Assembly (NCBI GenBank): GCA_013398015.1
Contig: VZRR01008003.1
Coordinates: 128,912-192,911 of the forward strand
DNA length: 64,000 nt
Origin: Oreocharis arfaki
Taxonomy: Eukaryota; Chordata; Aves; Passeriformes; Paramythiidae
Direction: 5' to 3'
In this document: positions 21,601-34,500 of the stretch, piece by piece
Layout: each line of letters begins with the position of its first letter
How positions within the stretch are numbered: position 1 is the first letter of the stretch
Position numbers and translations under genes: made by a program
The notes under the pieces: generated by a model
Seen by the model: the letters and a program-made list of their open reading frames with translations, nothing else
Database searches by the model: none
What the model was told of the DNA's origin: nothing

Positions 21601-24600
21601 AGGCTTGGGGGGTGTTGGGTAGAGGCAAGACCCAAGTCATGAGATCCTGTACCAGCTCTTAATCCTTCAGTGGAAGAAATGTGTGCCTGGAAGAGAGATG
21701 CTGAGAGAAATTACGATTTTCCTGGAGTGCTCATGACCCCTGCTTTCCAGACTGATGTTCTGGGATAATAAAACTTAGTTTTTCACCGGTTGCTAGTAGC
21801 CTTGAGCTGACAAATGTGAATTCACCACTCTGTAATCTGATAATTCAGAGGTGCTACTCTGACATACATTGGTTTCATAGAAATCAATACAAGCTGAACC
21901 TGAATCTAAAAAGGGATAGGAATAGATTTACTTATTTACTCCCTCGTGGTGAGCAGGGTGCATTGGAATGTCAGGTGTTTTTCATAGGATGCTCAACACT
22001 CATCCTTTAGGATTTTTAAATGCTCAAAACCAGAAATGATCTTCTATTTTTGTGGTGAGTGCTGATGTAGAACTCAAGTTCATACTGTGACTTGTGCCCA
22101 GAAGCAGAGTAACTGAGGAATAATAGCACTGGTAAAACAGGGACTGGAGTGGTAACTTGAGGTTTTTGGACTGAATCTATTTAAATTCCACTGTTAGATT
22201 CCTGTTTGCTTGTAAAGTGCTCTAACATATGGTAGAGCACACAAAGAGCTCTATCTTACCTTTGGCTGTTCCTTTGAACAAGTGATGCTCTTAAGGTGTG
22301 TGGGGGAAGCACTTCTGTTTAAAAAACCCCCCTTAATTTAGAACTGGGGACAATTGCTTCCTTTTGCTTTTTTTTTTCTTCTTTTGTGGAGTTGTGTAGC
22401 TTGCTAGAATGATACCTTTCTGATAAAGTTTGTATGTGTATTTCTTTGCTGCTATGAGATAAAATCTTTTAGGTGAGTAATGAGTTGCTTCTCATTTACT
22501 CATTATTTTGAGCACTTGAGCAAATATCCAGTTACTGGTTTACTAAGCCTTAGTTGTTCCTGTTGTAGATATTGCAAGCTAAGCTGATGTTGTCATGTGG
22601 AACTTTACAGTATTGGTAAAGTAAAATTGAGTGAATTTATGCTTCTTGCCATGCTAATGGATCTAGTGTTGAAGGTTTTGGAGGACCTGGCATCCTGCTT
22701 CCTTGAAGCTGGACGTGTGTGAGAGGACACTGAGGTACTTGATGTTAGTATCCCAGTGTAACATCTGAACTTGCTCTTCTGGAGACATTTCAGGTTACTG
22801 AACTAAGCTAATAATTTTTGCTAACTTGGGTAGCTTTTTTTTGTTTTGTTCTGCAGAATTATCATTAAAATGCTGTGGTGAAAACACAGAATATTATGCT
22901 GCTCAGCATTGACAATGTAGTGTTTGTATACACAATCTCTCATTCTGTTATGAAAGGCATTTTCTTTGCAGTATGTTTTGTTAAGTCTTTAGTAGGGCTG
23001 TAGCAGGATGTTGAGAAGATGATGTGCCTGAGGTTTGAGTAAATAGCTGTACAAGTTGAATGTGGACATGAGGTAACTGCCAAGTAACAATGCAAATACA
23101 ATGACATCATTTGCTTTCACGGCTGTTTGTCTAAATTTGAAAGTATATCTTAAAAGGAACTGAAAACTGCAAGCTCTGGAAAAGGTCTCTCACTTTTTCA
23201 TCTCTAAAGAAAAACACCGTCAGTGACAAAATGAACTGACAGAATTTATTCCTATTCACTGTTGTCAGTACCAAATGTAATTAGGCTTCTTTTCCAGTGT
23301 TTTAGAGAAAACAGTGATGTGCTTAGATTCTGTGTTTTTCACTTGAGCTGTCCTTTGTACCACAGTTATATCATTAGAATCATCACTCTGCTTTTGATCT
23401 AGAAAGGATTTGTCTGTTGTAAGATTATGATTATGGGGTTTTTTTTTAAACTGTAACATAATGCTTATTAGATTGTCTGATCCAGCTAGCTTCTGTTCTT
23501 CCAGCAATTTGAGCTATTTCTGTGTTTACAGGCATGAAGCCTTACACTGGAGTGATTCAATTTAAACCTTTTACATAACATTAGTACTTGAGTATTGCTT
23601 TACTGCTCAGCATGATAGAATTTAGTAAACTTCATAGTGAATATAGCTTGTGATAGTTTTTAATGAGCATTTTGTTAAGCATTAATCAGTTCTGGTAATG
23701 TATATAAGGCTTTGTGCATTTTCTGTTTTCTCAGTAAATCTAAAGCTGTCCAAGGTGCAACTAGAAGAGTAGGTCTGTGTAACCCCCAAGTTAAATATGG
23801 TTGAAACTGGATGTCGTGTTCTGCCAACAAACTCTTAATGGAGAATTCTAATGTGTTCTTAGAATTACAGCAATGCATTAGCCAGTATTTTCAGATGCAT
23901 TTGACTTTTGGGGTGGGAAGAAATTGACTTAATTTTGGGCTTTGGGAAAGCTTTAATGTACTCTCTTGAATATGTAGACTAAATTCCTTTGGCTTGGTTT
24001 TGGTTTTTTTGTTTGTTTTGTTTTAGATTTATCTTTTGTTTGTTTGTTTTGATGACTTAAATTGTTTCTACATCCACACTTCTGTCTCACTGGAGAATGC
24101 TGTGGGAACTTGATGAAGGGCCAAGTGAATATAGTAGCTAAACTGTCTTAGGTAATAAGTATTCCACCTGTTGTTTTTCATACCCACATTTTAATCAGAT
24201 ATGGTAGCTATCCCCTAGCTGCAGGGGTAAGAGAGAGAGAAAAGAGAAGGAAATTGAGAGCTGTGGTTCTCAGAACAGTACTAATGTGGCCGGTGGGGGT
24301 TGTTTCCTGCTGTGTAGGAACATGCATGCGAGGAGCAGTTCAGGGTTCCCATCTGCTCTGCTCAAGGAGGGTGACAAATACCCATCTGAACTAGAAGTTT
24401 TACCTTCCTTCTTGGGCTGGAGCGTGTCAATGGCACCTTAGGTGCCTTACAGTAACTGAAATGCCAGAATTCAATGTTTTGAAGCAGTTTCTTTTCACTC
24501 CTTGCTGGAGCTCCACGTGTGATTCAACCCTGATGGTAGTTCTGTAGTAGAAGAATCTGCAGCTGCAGCTAAGTGTTTAAAAATAGTTATTTGTGGTGTG

Positions 24601-27600
24601 TAACTCATGAACCAGGAACTGAAGATTATAATTTCAAGCTCTTCCTGTGATGGTCCATCATTAGTGATTCTTAAAGTACTCCAATTGTTCATGGTTTTTT
24701 CAGGTGCAGGCAGTGATTTAAGGGGTCAGACAGACAGCAAGCTTCATGTGGTCAGGCTTTCTGTGGGAACTTCTCCTCACATAAATCTCTTCCACTTGTT
24801 TTGCCGGGGAATTAAGCATTACTTTTTTTCCTGGACAAAGCTTATCAGTTGGGGTTTTTTTGATGGTGAGGGACAGGTTTTTTGATGAGGAAGATTTATG
24901 GTATGTGTTTCCTTCCCCTCCTGTTATGGGAAGAAATCTTTGGACTTGAAGATCTGTTAGGCTGAAAGACTGGTAATAAAGCTGTTGGAGACATTTGTAC
25001 ACTGCAGTTTTAGCACTGCAGTCTCATGCTTGGTTGCCTTCTTGTGTCAATGTGCTTTTTCCCCTGACACAGTATGTGGTATGCCAACAGCTTCCCCATC
25101 CCTGTCTTGGGAGGATCTCAGCAGTCTCATCTTCTGCTGCTTGGCCAGATAGATGAATTCACCAAACTAAAGGCTGATGAAGATGCCTCAGTGGGACAAC
25201 TACATTAATGAAAGCTTGATTTGGAAAGTGTCTCAAGAGACCATAAAATCCACCCTCCCAGCTTTGTCCCCTGTCACCTCTAGTAGATGTTTGTCTGACA
25301 CGTTCTTGAGGATTTACAGCATGAGAGACTTGATAGCTTTGCCGAGCAATCTAAACCATGTGTTTATCTTCCCTTTTGAAAGGTGTTCCTGATCTGTAAC
25401 CTAAGCCTGTTTTCTTCAGTTAAGGCCTACTTAGATGTGGGAAAAATGCTCTTCACTGAAAGCTTGATCCACCTGTGGGGAGAAAAATCCTTACCTGCTT
25501 CATGCAGTTTCTTAATTATAAACATCACTGCCTTCCATGGATTGGATTCTTCTTACAGAGCTCCTCTGCCGTTGTTACTTCAGGCTCTTCTCCAGTCAGT
25601 TCATCCCCTGTGATGAGGACAGGAACATCCAAAACCATCCAAAAAAAGCATGTGGGACTCTCTAGTCTTGCTGCAGCAAACTGTTTTGCAGGTTGCACGT
25701 GTGTGTACATACAGCCCTGCTTGGTGCTTGACTTATACTAAGTTGTATTTAGTTATATGTGCTAATTTGTCACTGAATCATGTTTGGACTGCAAGCTGCA
25801 GTCATTAAGGCTTACTTGGGATTGTGGCCTAGCCAGATGTTCAGCAGGCAGGATTTTTTGTAGCTAACTAGTCCTACTGATAAAGGTGTGTCTCAGCCCT
25901 GCTGTTGTGCGGACCAGCAATGAGATATGTGTTCCTGCAGCAGACCTGCCACGGGGCTCGTGCTGCCTCTTCTTCCCTCAGCACTGGCTGAGGAAGAAGC
26001 CCACAGCTTGAACTTGGATTGCAGCTGCCTGCTAAGAAATCTTTATAGTAATCATGTGGTGAAATTACTGGTAGTCATCCTGTTTACCCAGACACTGTGG
26101 TAGGACAGATCATGAATTATAGAATTGGTTGGTGTGGGTTGGAAGGAACCTTAAAGCTCATCTCATTCCACCCCCTGCCGTGGGCAGGGACACCTTCCGC
26201 TATCCCAGGTTGCTCCAGGCCCTGTCCAACCTAGCCTGGGACACTTCCAGTTGGCAGCTTCTCTGGACAACCTGTGCCAGGGCCTCCCTACCCTCACAGG
26301 GAGCAATTTCTTCCTTGCATTTAATCCAAATCCACCCTCTTCTAGTGGGAAGCCATTTCCCCTTGTCCTGTTATTCCAGGCTCTTGTCCAAAGTCTCTCT
26401 CCAGCCTATTTAGGTACTGGAAGGTGCAAGGTCACCCTGGAGCCTTCCCTTCCCCTCTCAGCTCTTTCTGCCTGTCTCCAGAGCAGAGGGGCTCCAGCCT
26501 TTGGAGCACCTTTGTCCTTCTCCTCTGGACTTGCTGCAGCAGCTCCGTGTCCTTGTGCTGGGACCCCAGGCCTGGAGGGAGCTCTGCAGGAGGGGTCCCA
26601 CCTGAGTGGGACAGAGGGACAGATTCCCCCCCTTGACCCTGCTGCCCATGCAAGGGATGAGCCCAAGGCATGGCTGGCTTTTGAAGCTTCAGATGCAAGT
26701 TGCTGGCTCATTTTCAGCTTGGATTAAGATGGACTTTTTCTAGCTTTGCAGTCTTTAATTACTCAACTTGTTTTGTCTTCTGAAGTTGTCAATGAGCAAA
26801 CATTTTCTTCCCCAATTTGTTAGCAAACTGCATGGCTGTGCTGATATGGGAGCACTGAATAGGTAACCTTTCATAGAAGCTCTTGATTTTATTGCATGCT
26901 TTGAAAATGTATGGACCATTTTGTCTGGAACTCTGCAGGAAAACTGCTCGAGGCACTTACCTGCCACTGCCAGACTTCAGTGGTTCAGGCTGGGGTTGTC
27001 CAAGCTGTAAGTAACTGGTGATAAGTTTATAGTGGAATTGACTTGTAGCTTTAACTGGTCATGTTTGTGTTTAGGTCTCTACGGGAACTCTGCTTGTGCC
27101 TGATTAGAAGGAGGGACCAGAGCCCAGCTCAGTTACCAGGTTGTAGATCAGTTGACAGCATGGCTGCAACTCAAAGGCTATCTGGAATCGATGAGAATTG
27201 GGTGTATGTTTTTCCACTCCCTTGAACTGCCACACAGTGAGCTCACACTGAGCAAATAATGTGCTAGGAATAATTCTGCATTGGAGGAAACAGGGGCATA
27301 CTGATTGTGTAAGGGTGGTGTGCTCAAGTTAAAGTCTCTAGCTGTGCTCACCCTTTTAGTATATGCAGCTGAAATTGCATAACGAAATCCTACAGCTTCT
27401 GTTGATTACTAAGGGAAGCTGCATGAGGGGAAAAATGCAGCAAGCTTGTTATTTAATTTGTATGCTTGTTAATCTCAATTCTTTTTTAAAAAAAGAGAAA
27501 TTCTGAAGTTATTCCAGGAGGGCCCTGGTAGGGTTTTTCCTGCCCTTGTGTGTAGGAAGTGTCATAGAGAATTGGAATTGAGGAAACAAGCAGTTGAGGT

Positions 27601-28388
27601 TTTGACCCCGGTACCTTAGGGGTCATCTTTTCTAGGGCACTGTGACACCTAGTGACAGCATTTCCAATGCTTACAGGTTAGATTTTCACTCTCAGTCTCT
27701 TTTGCTCTCTGGTTAGCCAAATGTTACTTACCAGCCTGACCTCAAATCACTGAGACTGTTTTCATGGGAGTAGAGATGACCACAAATGATGATAAATTTC
27801 ATGGTGGCTTTTTAATTATGGCGTGGATATTCGTATCTCCTTAGTGTACCTCTCTAACTTTCCCTGGAAAGTTGAGGATTGCCTTACATGAGGGTTTCTG
27901 TTACACTGCCTGGGCGTCTCATTGATGTGTGTCAGTAATCCTTATACAGGTGAGTTTTAAGACTTACACAGGCACAGTGCAAAAGCATCCATGTCCTGTG
28001 GTGCAGTAGAATCTGCTGTAAAAAAGTTGTTGTCTCTTGGCTTGTTGTAGATCTCAGCAGCAGAAGTTCGTTTGTCTATCAGAGTGGTAATAATTTTGAT
28101 TTTAGCTTCTCCTCTCTGATATTCACACCTTCCAACACCTGGAAGGCCTAAGGAGACAGTGGGGATAACTGTGTGGTTGGAAATGGATAATCGTGAAAAA
28201 TATTCTGTCTGAATAACTTCTAAGTAACTGCAGTTAACAGTTAAGCAATGTCATTGGCTGCCTCCATCAAGACCTGAAACTGCCTTTTCCTTGTGGACAA
28301 GGAGAATCAAACTGCCCCTAGGTATTCCCAGATATATTTTAGCAGATACCATGTATGATACATCAACCATTCTCCATATGTATTTTAG
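18452..28388 (+). other. ANKRD27: ANKRD27 intron 1
   Basis: About 10 kb lie between the CpG island and the first coding exon. It holds one long reverse-oriented CR1 copy (26.11-26.7 kb), T-rich low-complexity DNA near 24.0 kb and otherwise unique sequence. Small open frames here do not resemble known proteins. Confidence 0.7.
26112..26720 (-). mobile_element. CR1 LINE 3' fragment (reverse orientation), longest copy in window
   Basis: From 'tatagaattggttggtgtgg' it continues through 'gtgggcagggacacc', 'cctgtgccagggcctcc', 'gcccatgc' and further CR1 body sequence to about 26.7 kb. Its remnant reading frames are broken in several places. It is antisense to ANKRD27 within intron 1. Confidence 0.85.
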
Positions 28389-28417
28389 AACATCTCCTTG
28401 GAATATCTGAAGTCCAT

Positions 28418-28519
28418 ATGGCTATGTATGATGAAGATATCTTGAAAAATCCCTTTTATTTGGCCATTCAGAAGCGACGTCCTGATCTATGCAGCAAAGT
28501 TGCAGAACTCCATGGTATT
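28418..28519 (+). CDS. ANKRD27: ANKRD27 exon 2 (first coding), residues 1-34
   Basis: The acceptor is tattttag (exon from 28389) and the donor gtaagt. Translation begins MAMYDEDILKNPFYLAI and ends ELHGI in phase 0. The start context has C at -3 and is weak; a second in-frame ATG follows two codons later. Confidence 0.93.
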
Positions 28520-31500
28520 GTAAGTATAAAAATATATTTAAAAGCTGCTTAGTAAATAGTAGCTCTTTGAATTTAAATCAAATGTCTGTTAGGAAACATG
28601 TAAGGATTTCAAGCCTACAAAACTTGGGAATGAAGCAGAACTATTTTTAGTTTAAGTTGCACATTTTTTACTAATATGGACCTTTTGATACATTTACAAG
28701 GTAGTAAAAAGTTAAGATTGGTATTTCAAAACTCTGCCGGAAACTTAATTTCTCTTCTATGAACAGAAGTTACATATTCTCTCACAAGTTTATAATTTAA
28801 ATGGGGTTGGCCTTTTGAAATGCCTGGTGGACAAGCAGTTACTCATTTGATAGCATTTTACACAGTAAAATAAAGCTATTAAACTGACCTGGAATAAAAA
28901 CTCCAGTCCTTAATATTTACTAATCTGGGTATTTTGCAATTAATCTTCATTCACAATTAAGTGTGTAGAGACTCCATTGAATATGGAGTTTGTTACCTGA
29001 TGATAAAATTTCTTTCTTTCCAGCTAAGAATTTGTCCCAAATTGCTGATCTGTTGGTGTAAACCCAAGATGTTTATCTTAGATTCTTTTTTTCTTTCTGA
29101 TGGTTTTCATTTTAGTTTGAAAATATACTTTGCTTTTTTATTAGCTGCTTGATTTTAAGTAATTTGTGTGACTGGTGCTAAGTAACTAAAGATTTAATTT
29201 ACTTCCGTTAGTATTGTTTGCTTCAGTAGCCTCTGTCAGCCTTTTTCAGATAAGTTACTGAGTGAAATTTCTGGGTTAATTATCAAATTGTGTGTCTAGT
29301 GATAGCCTTTCCTTTTTGTTTAATTAAAAGCACCTATAGTTCCTATATGTTTACTAGTAAATATTTATAAACCTGATTTAGTTGCTTGCCTCTAAAGGAC
29401 AAAAGCTATTGATGTATAGCTGGCAATACAAGGCATTTCTCTCTGAAGCATGATTAACTTTTTTTAGGTGCTAGTTCCATGCAAGGGAAGCCTTTCAAGC
29501 AACAGTCTTTCTACCTGCCAGTTTGAATCTTATGTTCTGAAGCCACTGGAAGAAAACTTTCAAACCTTAAATGGAAAGGTATTTCTGCTTTGATATCTGG
29601 ATGTAGCTTGGGGACATTCCAGTAAGTGATTCACTGCTGCTGCTGGCTGACTGTGTGAACTAATGGTTACAGAAGAGGTGAGCAGGGCTGACACTGCATA
29701 GGGTGCCAATGTTTTCATTTGTAGTTTTGCAGTTCAGTCTGAGAACTTGGACATACAGCTTGCACTGTAGATAGTTTGCAGGCTGCCATCTCTAGATCTT
29801 CCTGTTCCTGGTGTCCTCACTGGAGTTGCTGGGAAAATAAAGCCGAGTGTGAGAAATACAGACAAGGTGTGTGGTGTTTTTCTGAAGCTGGGTTAAGTCA
29901 GGAAGTGGCTGTAAGCAAGTTTTTTAATTTCCTTTCTACTAAATGTGCTCTAAAATCTGCGGACAGGTCTTGGTGATTGTCTGAAACCTCCTGTAGTAGT
30001 AGACTTGTAAAAGGAAGTGGCTGTAAGCAAGGTGTAGCCAGCCACTGAAGACTGAAGGAGCCTTTGTTTCAGTGTCTCTGTAGCATGAGAATGGAGATAT
30101 TTTGTAATCTGGGGCTTTCTTGCTTTGAAAGTTTCTCTTCTCTCCCTGGAAAATGTAACTACACAATGCAGAAGCCAAAGAGTAACTTTTTTTGGGCAGA
30201 GTTTCACACTTGATCTGCTCTTTGTTTTGTTTCAGGAGATCTTCGTACAAGGAAACCTCATCATTTTAGGAGCTGGTTTTAATTATCATCTCTCGGTACC
30301 TGTTCTCTTTGAGGAAACCTTTTACAATGAAAAAGAAGAAAGCTTTAGTATATTGTGCATAGCTCATCCGTTGGAAAAAACAGAAAGCTCAAGTATGTAT
30401 TGGTGCCAGTTTGGTGGCTGCCTTTGCACATTGAGCAAATTTGTTTGATGTGCTCAATAAATGTGTTCATTCTGGAAAGTGTTGGCTTAGTTAAAAGCCC
30501 CTGGCATTTATCAGCTTGTTGGGCCAGATGTTGGTGTGCTGCTGCAGAGAAATACCAAGTTGCTGCCAGGCAAAACTAGTGCTGAGACTGGGGCATAAAT
30601 CCTGCAGAATTAAGAATCATCTGTGAAATACTTAAGCCAGCATGATTTTTCTTAGCAGTGCTCAGTTTAGTGCTGACTGCTTAAAAAAGGGATTTAATCT
30701 TAAATGTGACCATATGCATCTTGAGATGCAAGGTGGATGCACAGAAAACTGGAGAGTTAAATTCCTTCATGATCACTGTCGGGGATAGAGGTTGTATGGC
30801 AGAGTTAGGTAGCAACCTCCTGGTGGTGGCCCAGCTTATTAAGCTGAATGTCTTAATTTTTGTACTGTACTGGAAGTGCTCCTTAGGACTGTAACATTAT
30901 TTTCAAGACTGTCAGTATTGTGAATGTTAACAGCATGTCCTTGTGAACTTGTATAGCAATCTATGTTTACTAATTAAGAAGAACAGAATCTCCTTAAGAA
31001 GCTTAGAAGCTTCAGCTTTTTCTGAAATAAAAACATTAGTCTTCCTAAATAAATGAGAATATTTGAAATGAGTGAATGCAAAGAGAAGTAGTGCTAGGGA
31101 AGTGTGAAAGTAGTACTGTGAGGGAAGTATGGAAGTTTTTCTGGAAAAAAAAAACCCAAACCAGCTGCCATTCATAAAGACTTAAATTTTCTAAGTATTA
31201 ATCTATATCTCAAAAATTATTCTTGTGATAATCTTTATAGCCATTACTTAATATAGTTGTATCACAGTCTTTCAGAAGTGAAGGAGTTTCTAATTTCAAA
31301 AGTAATTTGAAAAGAATGATTTAAGCCTCTTATTAGTTGGCTGCCTTTGATTGCAAATGAAAGATTTGCCTAGAAAAAAGTTTTGGAAAAGCAATGTGAA
31401 CTCTAAATGAGGGATTCAGTTGTCTTATTCAGAAGAAAAGTGGATTTGGTGTAATGTTACATGAAGCAACTTTGCTCTCCTGTTCAGAGAAAGCATGTCT

Positions 31501-34500
31501 AAATAAAGAGTAGGTTATGTAAAAATCCAAGATGGGATTTTTGCAGCTCACTTAAAGCACCCTGACTTCCTGCACGGGCACTCAGTCAACACTGTAATGT
31601 GCTTTTCTTCTACTTTCAAGCTTGACTTACACAACTCATAAGCTGAGTGCATGTGGTAGTAAATTACCCCAGTGTAAAAAAACATGTGAAATCTGTCTTA
31701 GCTATTCCAAATAAATACTTGACATAAAAGGCAGGGGAGCCTGCTCTAATGTGATGCATTAAATTCTTTTAATTAAAGGCAATACTTTAGTTAAAGGTGC
31801 AGTAAGCTGAATTAATGTTTCAGTGCACACAAGCTGGCTATATATGCAGGGACAAAATGTATTTTACCATGCATACATATTAAGCCTATGTGTTAATTCT
31901 TGGCTTTTATTTTAGGTGAATCTGCAGCTTCATCAAACTCCTATTCACTTAAAAACATTGAAGATGTTAGAGAGTTCTTGGGAAGGCACTGTGAGAGATT
32001 TGATAAATACATAGGATCTTTCTACAGAACATTTAAAGAACATGAAAGGAAAAGCCTCCGCCACTACATAGTCAGTATCTTCCTTCCTGATGTCTAATTT
32101 GCTAAATATAATTCACTTCACTGCTGCTGTTACGTTTGTATTATTGAGCTTTTCTGTGTCAGAGTAGCCTAGAGTTGTGAAAGGGGAGGAGGGAGAAGTG
32201 GTAATTCGCATTTAAGAATTTCACTATCTGAACTGTTTAGGAAATGCAATAATTATTGCTAAAACTCTTACCATACTGTACACTTTTGAGACAGGGAAGA
32301 CTTTCTTTACTTATTTAGGCTTTGTTCCTCCAAGTCCCATTAACCTGAAACTGATGGCTTTTATCTTTTCTCTCCCCTAGGATTCTGTCAGTGCACTTTA
32401 TACCAAATGTCTGCAGCATCTTTTGAGAGATTCACACTTGGTAAAGACTTACTCCCCTAAATACATAGTACAGTGTTACTTAAGCAATAAATTATCTGAC
32501 TTTCTCTTGCTTATGGCTTTGCTTTTCTAGAAGATGCTTGCAAAGCAAGAAGAGCAGATGAATCTGATCAAACAAGCAGTTGAAGTAAGCATCTGAAATG
32601 AAGGAAAATAATTAGCAAGCTGTTTTTAACTCTCCCTTTCATGCCTAAAATACTGGGTTTTTTCTACAGATGTATATCCACCATGCTATTTATGATCTAG
32701 TCTTCAAATATGTGGGGACGATTGAGGCAAGTGAGGTAAGTTTCTTTAATTGCTACATACTGATTATATTCATCTAAAGCATTTAAACAACCTGTTGCCT
32801 TTCTATTGATTAGGATGCTGATTTTAATAAAATCACGAGGAGTCTTCAAGACCTGCAGCAGAAGGACATTGGAGTGAAGCCTGAGTTCAGGTGAGAGAGA
32901 TGACTGTGGATTCTTTGAAGAGTCACTGAGATCCTGTCTTAAATAGAATCATGCCAGCCAAAAAGTGTCTTCCTTCAGACACCAGCAAGGTTTTTTTATA
33001 CTTCATTGATTTGAAATGGAAAATTAAAGCTTGGCAAGTGTCATATGAGGACAATCTTTGCATTGATGGTTGTCTCCTTTATGTTTTTAAGTTCCCCTTT
33101 CCATCTTCAGGATACAGAAATGCAGGTTCACTTGGAGTAGAAGTGGGAATATTTTGGAACCATTCTTCAATTCAGCTCTGCATAAGTTAAAACTTGGGCT
33201 TTGGACATCCCGTAGAGGAACTCTGAATGCTAATCATTAGTTTCTAATTATTTTGTAGTTTTAATATACCACGTGCAAAGCGAGAACTGGGTCAGTTGAA
33301 CAAGTGTACTTCCCCTCAACAGAAGCTACTTTGTCTGCGTAAAGTTGTTCAAATTATTATGCAGTCTCCAAGCCAAAGAGGTCAGTAATTAATGAATTAA
33401 TAATTTTAAACTTAACCAGCCCACACAAAGCACTTCAGTGTATAAACAAATGTTTGGATAGCACTTGGGGATCAAACACAATTAAGCTGGAGTCTCTAAG
33501 GTCTCTAAAGAGAGCAGAAGGGAAGTAAGGTAGATGTGTCAGCGCTGGTTCTTGTAGGGTAAGGTGGGGTACTGGGTTAGCTTGTGTAGGTTTTGGCTCG
33601 GACGCGTGGGAAGCTCACATCTGCCAGGACACTGATGGTGATCCATTTTAAGCACTGATGATTGCTGCTAGATCATTCTTGTGTATTTGTCCATGCTCTC
33701 CTTGACATCTTGAAATTGATACTCTTGAGATGCATCTTTTGCAAAATGCAGTGTTGGGTGGGGCCAAACAAATGTGCTGCTGTGGATTATGGCAATGGTT
33801 CTGTGAAACGAAGGCACAATCCTCTTAACTTGGCATTTACTTTATCTAGCTTGAAAAGAGAAGATACTTTTACAAAGCAAACAAAGTAGCACAATGAACT
33901 TATGCTTTCCCTGCTTTATCTCTTCCGTTCTCCAGGAAGACTGCTGGGTTATGGAAAAATGTGTCAGCTTTGAGCATCGTCTTTGCTCTCAACAATTTCA
34001 GAAGTCTTGAGCTAATGCTCTGGCCCTTGCTGTGGGAAGGGAGGGATGCTAGTCAAATATTGCAGGCTCTACTGCACAAACTGCATCTCTGTTGGTTCCT
34101 GACAGCCTATTTCAGTGAGAGATTGAGACTGTTTGGAGGCCTGCCCTGGGCTCTCCATGCATTCTCTGCTAGTAGAGCTGGCCCTTAATCTTAGGAGGCA
34201 AAACACCTTTTAGAGTTATTGCTCTTGATTTGAACCATGACATGACTAATACCAAATGTGAATTCTTTTTTTAGTTAACATGGAAACCATGTGTGCAGAT
34301 GATCTTCTCTCTGTTTTGCTGTATTTGCTTGTGAAAACAGAAATCCCAAACTGGTATGTAACTCTTCTGGGTCTATAGAACTCCTTCTTACCATCTTGTG
34401 TAGTACTGCTGTAGGGACAAATATTTCTGTACATACAGTAATAACTTACTGAAAGTGTAAGAGGCCCTGTTGTAATGCAGAAAACATTTTATAGGACAGA

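Noticed and set aside
26251..26727. A 158-residue open frame
   Set aside because: It lies inside a reverse-oriented CR1 fragment and does not follow the CR1 reverse transcriptase frame.
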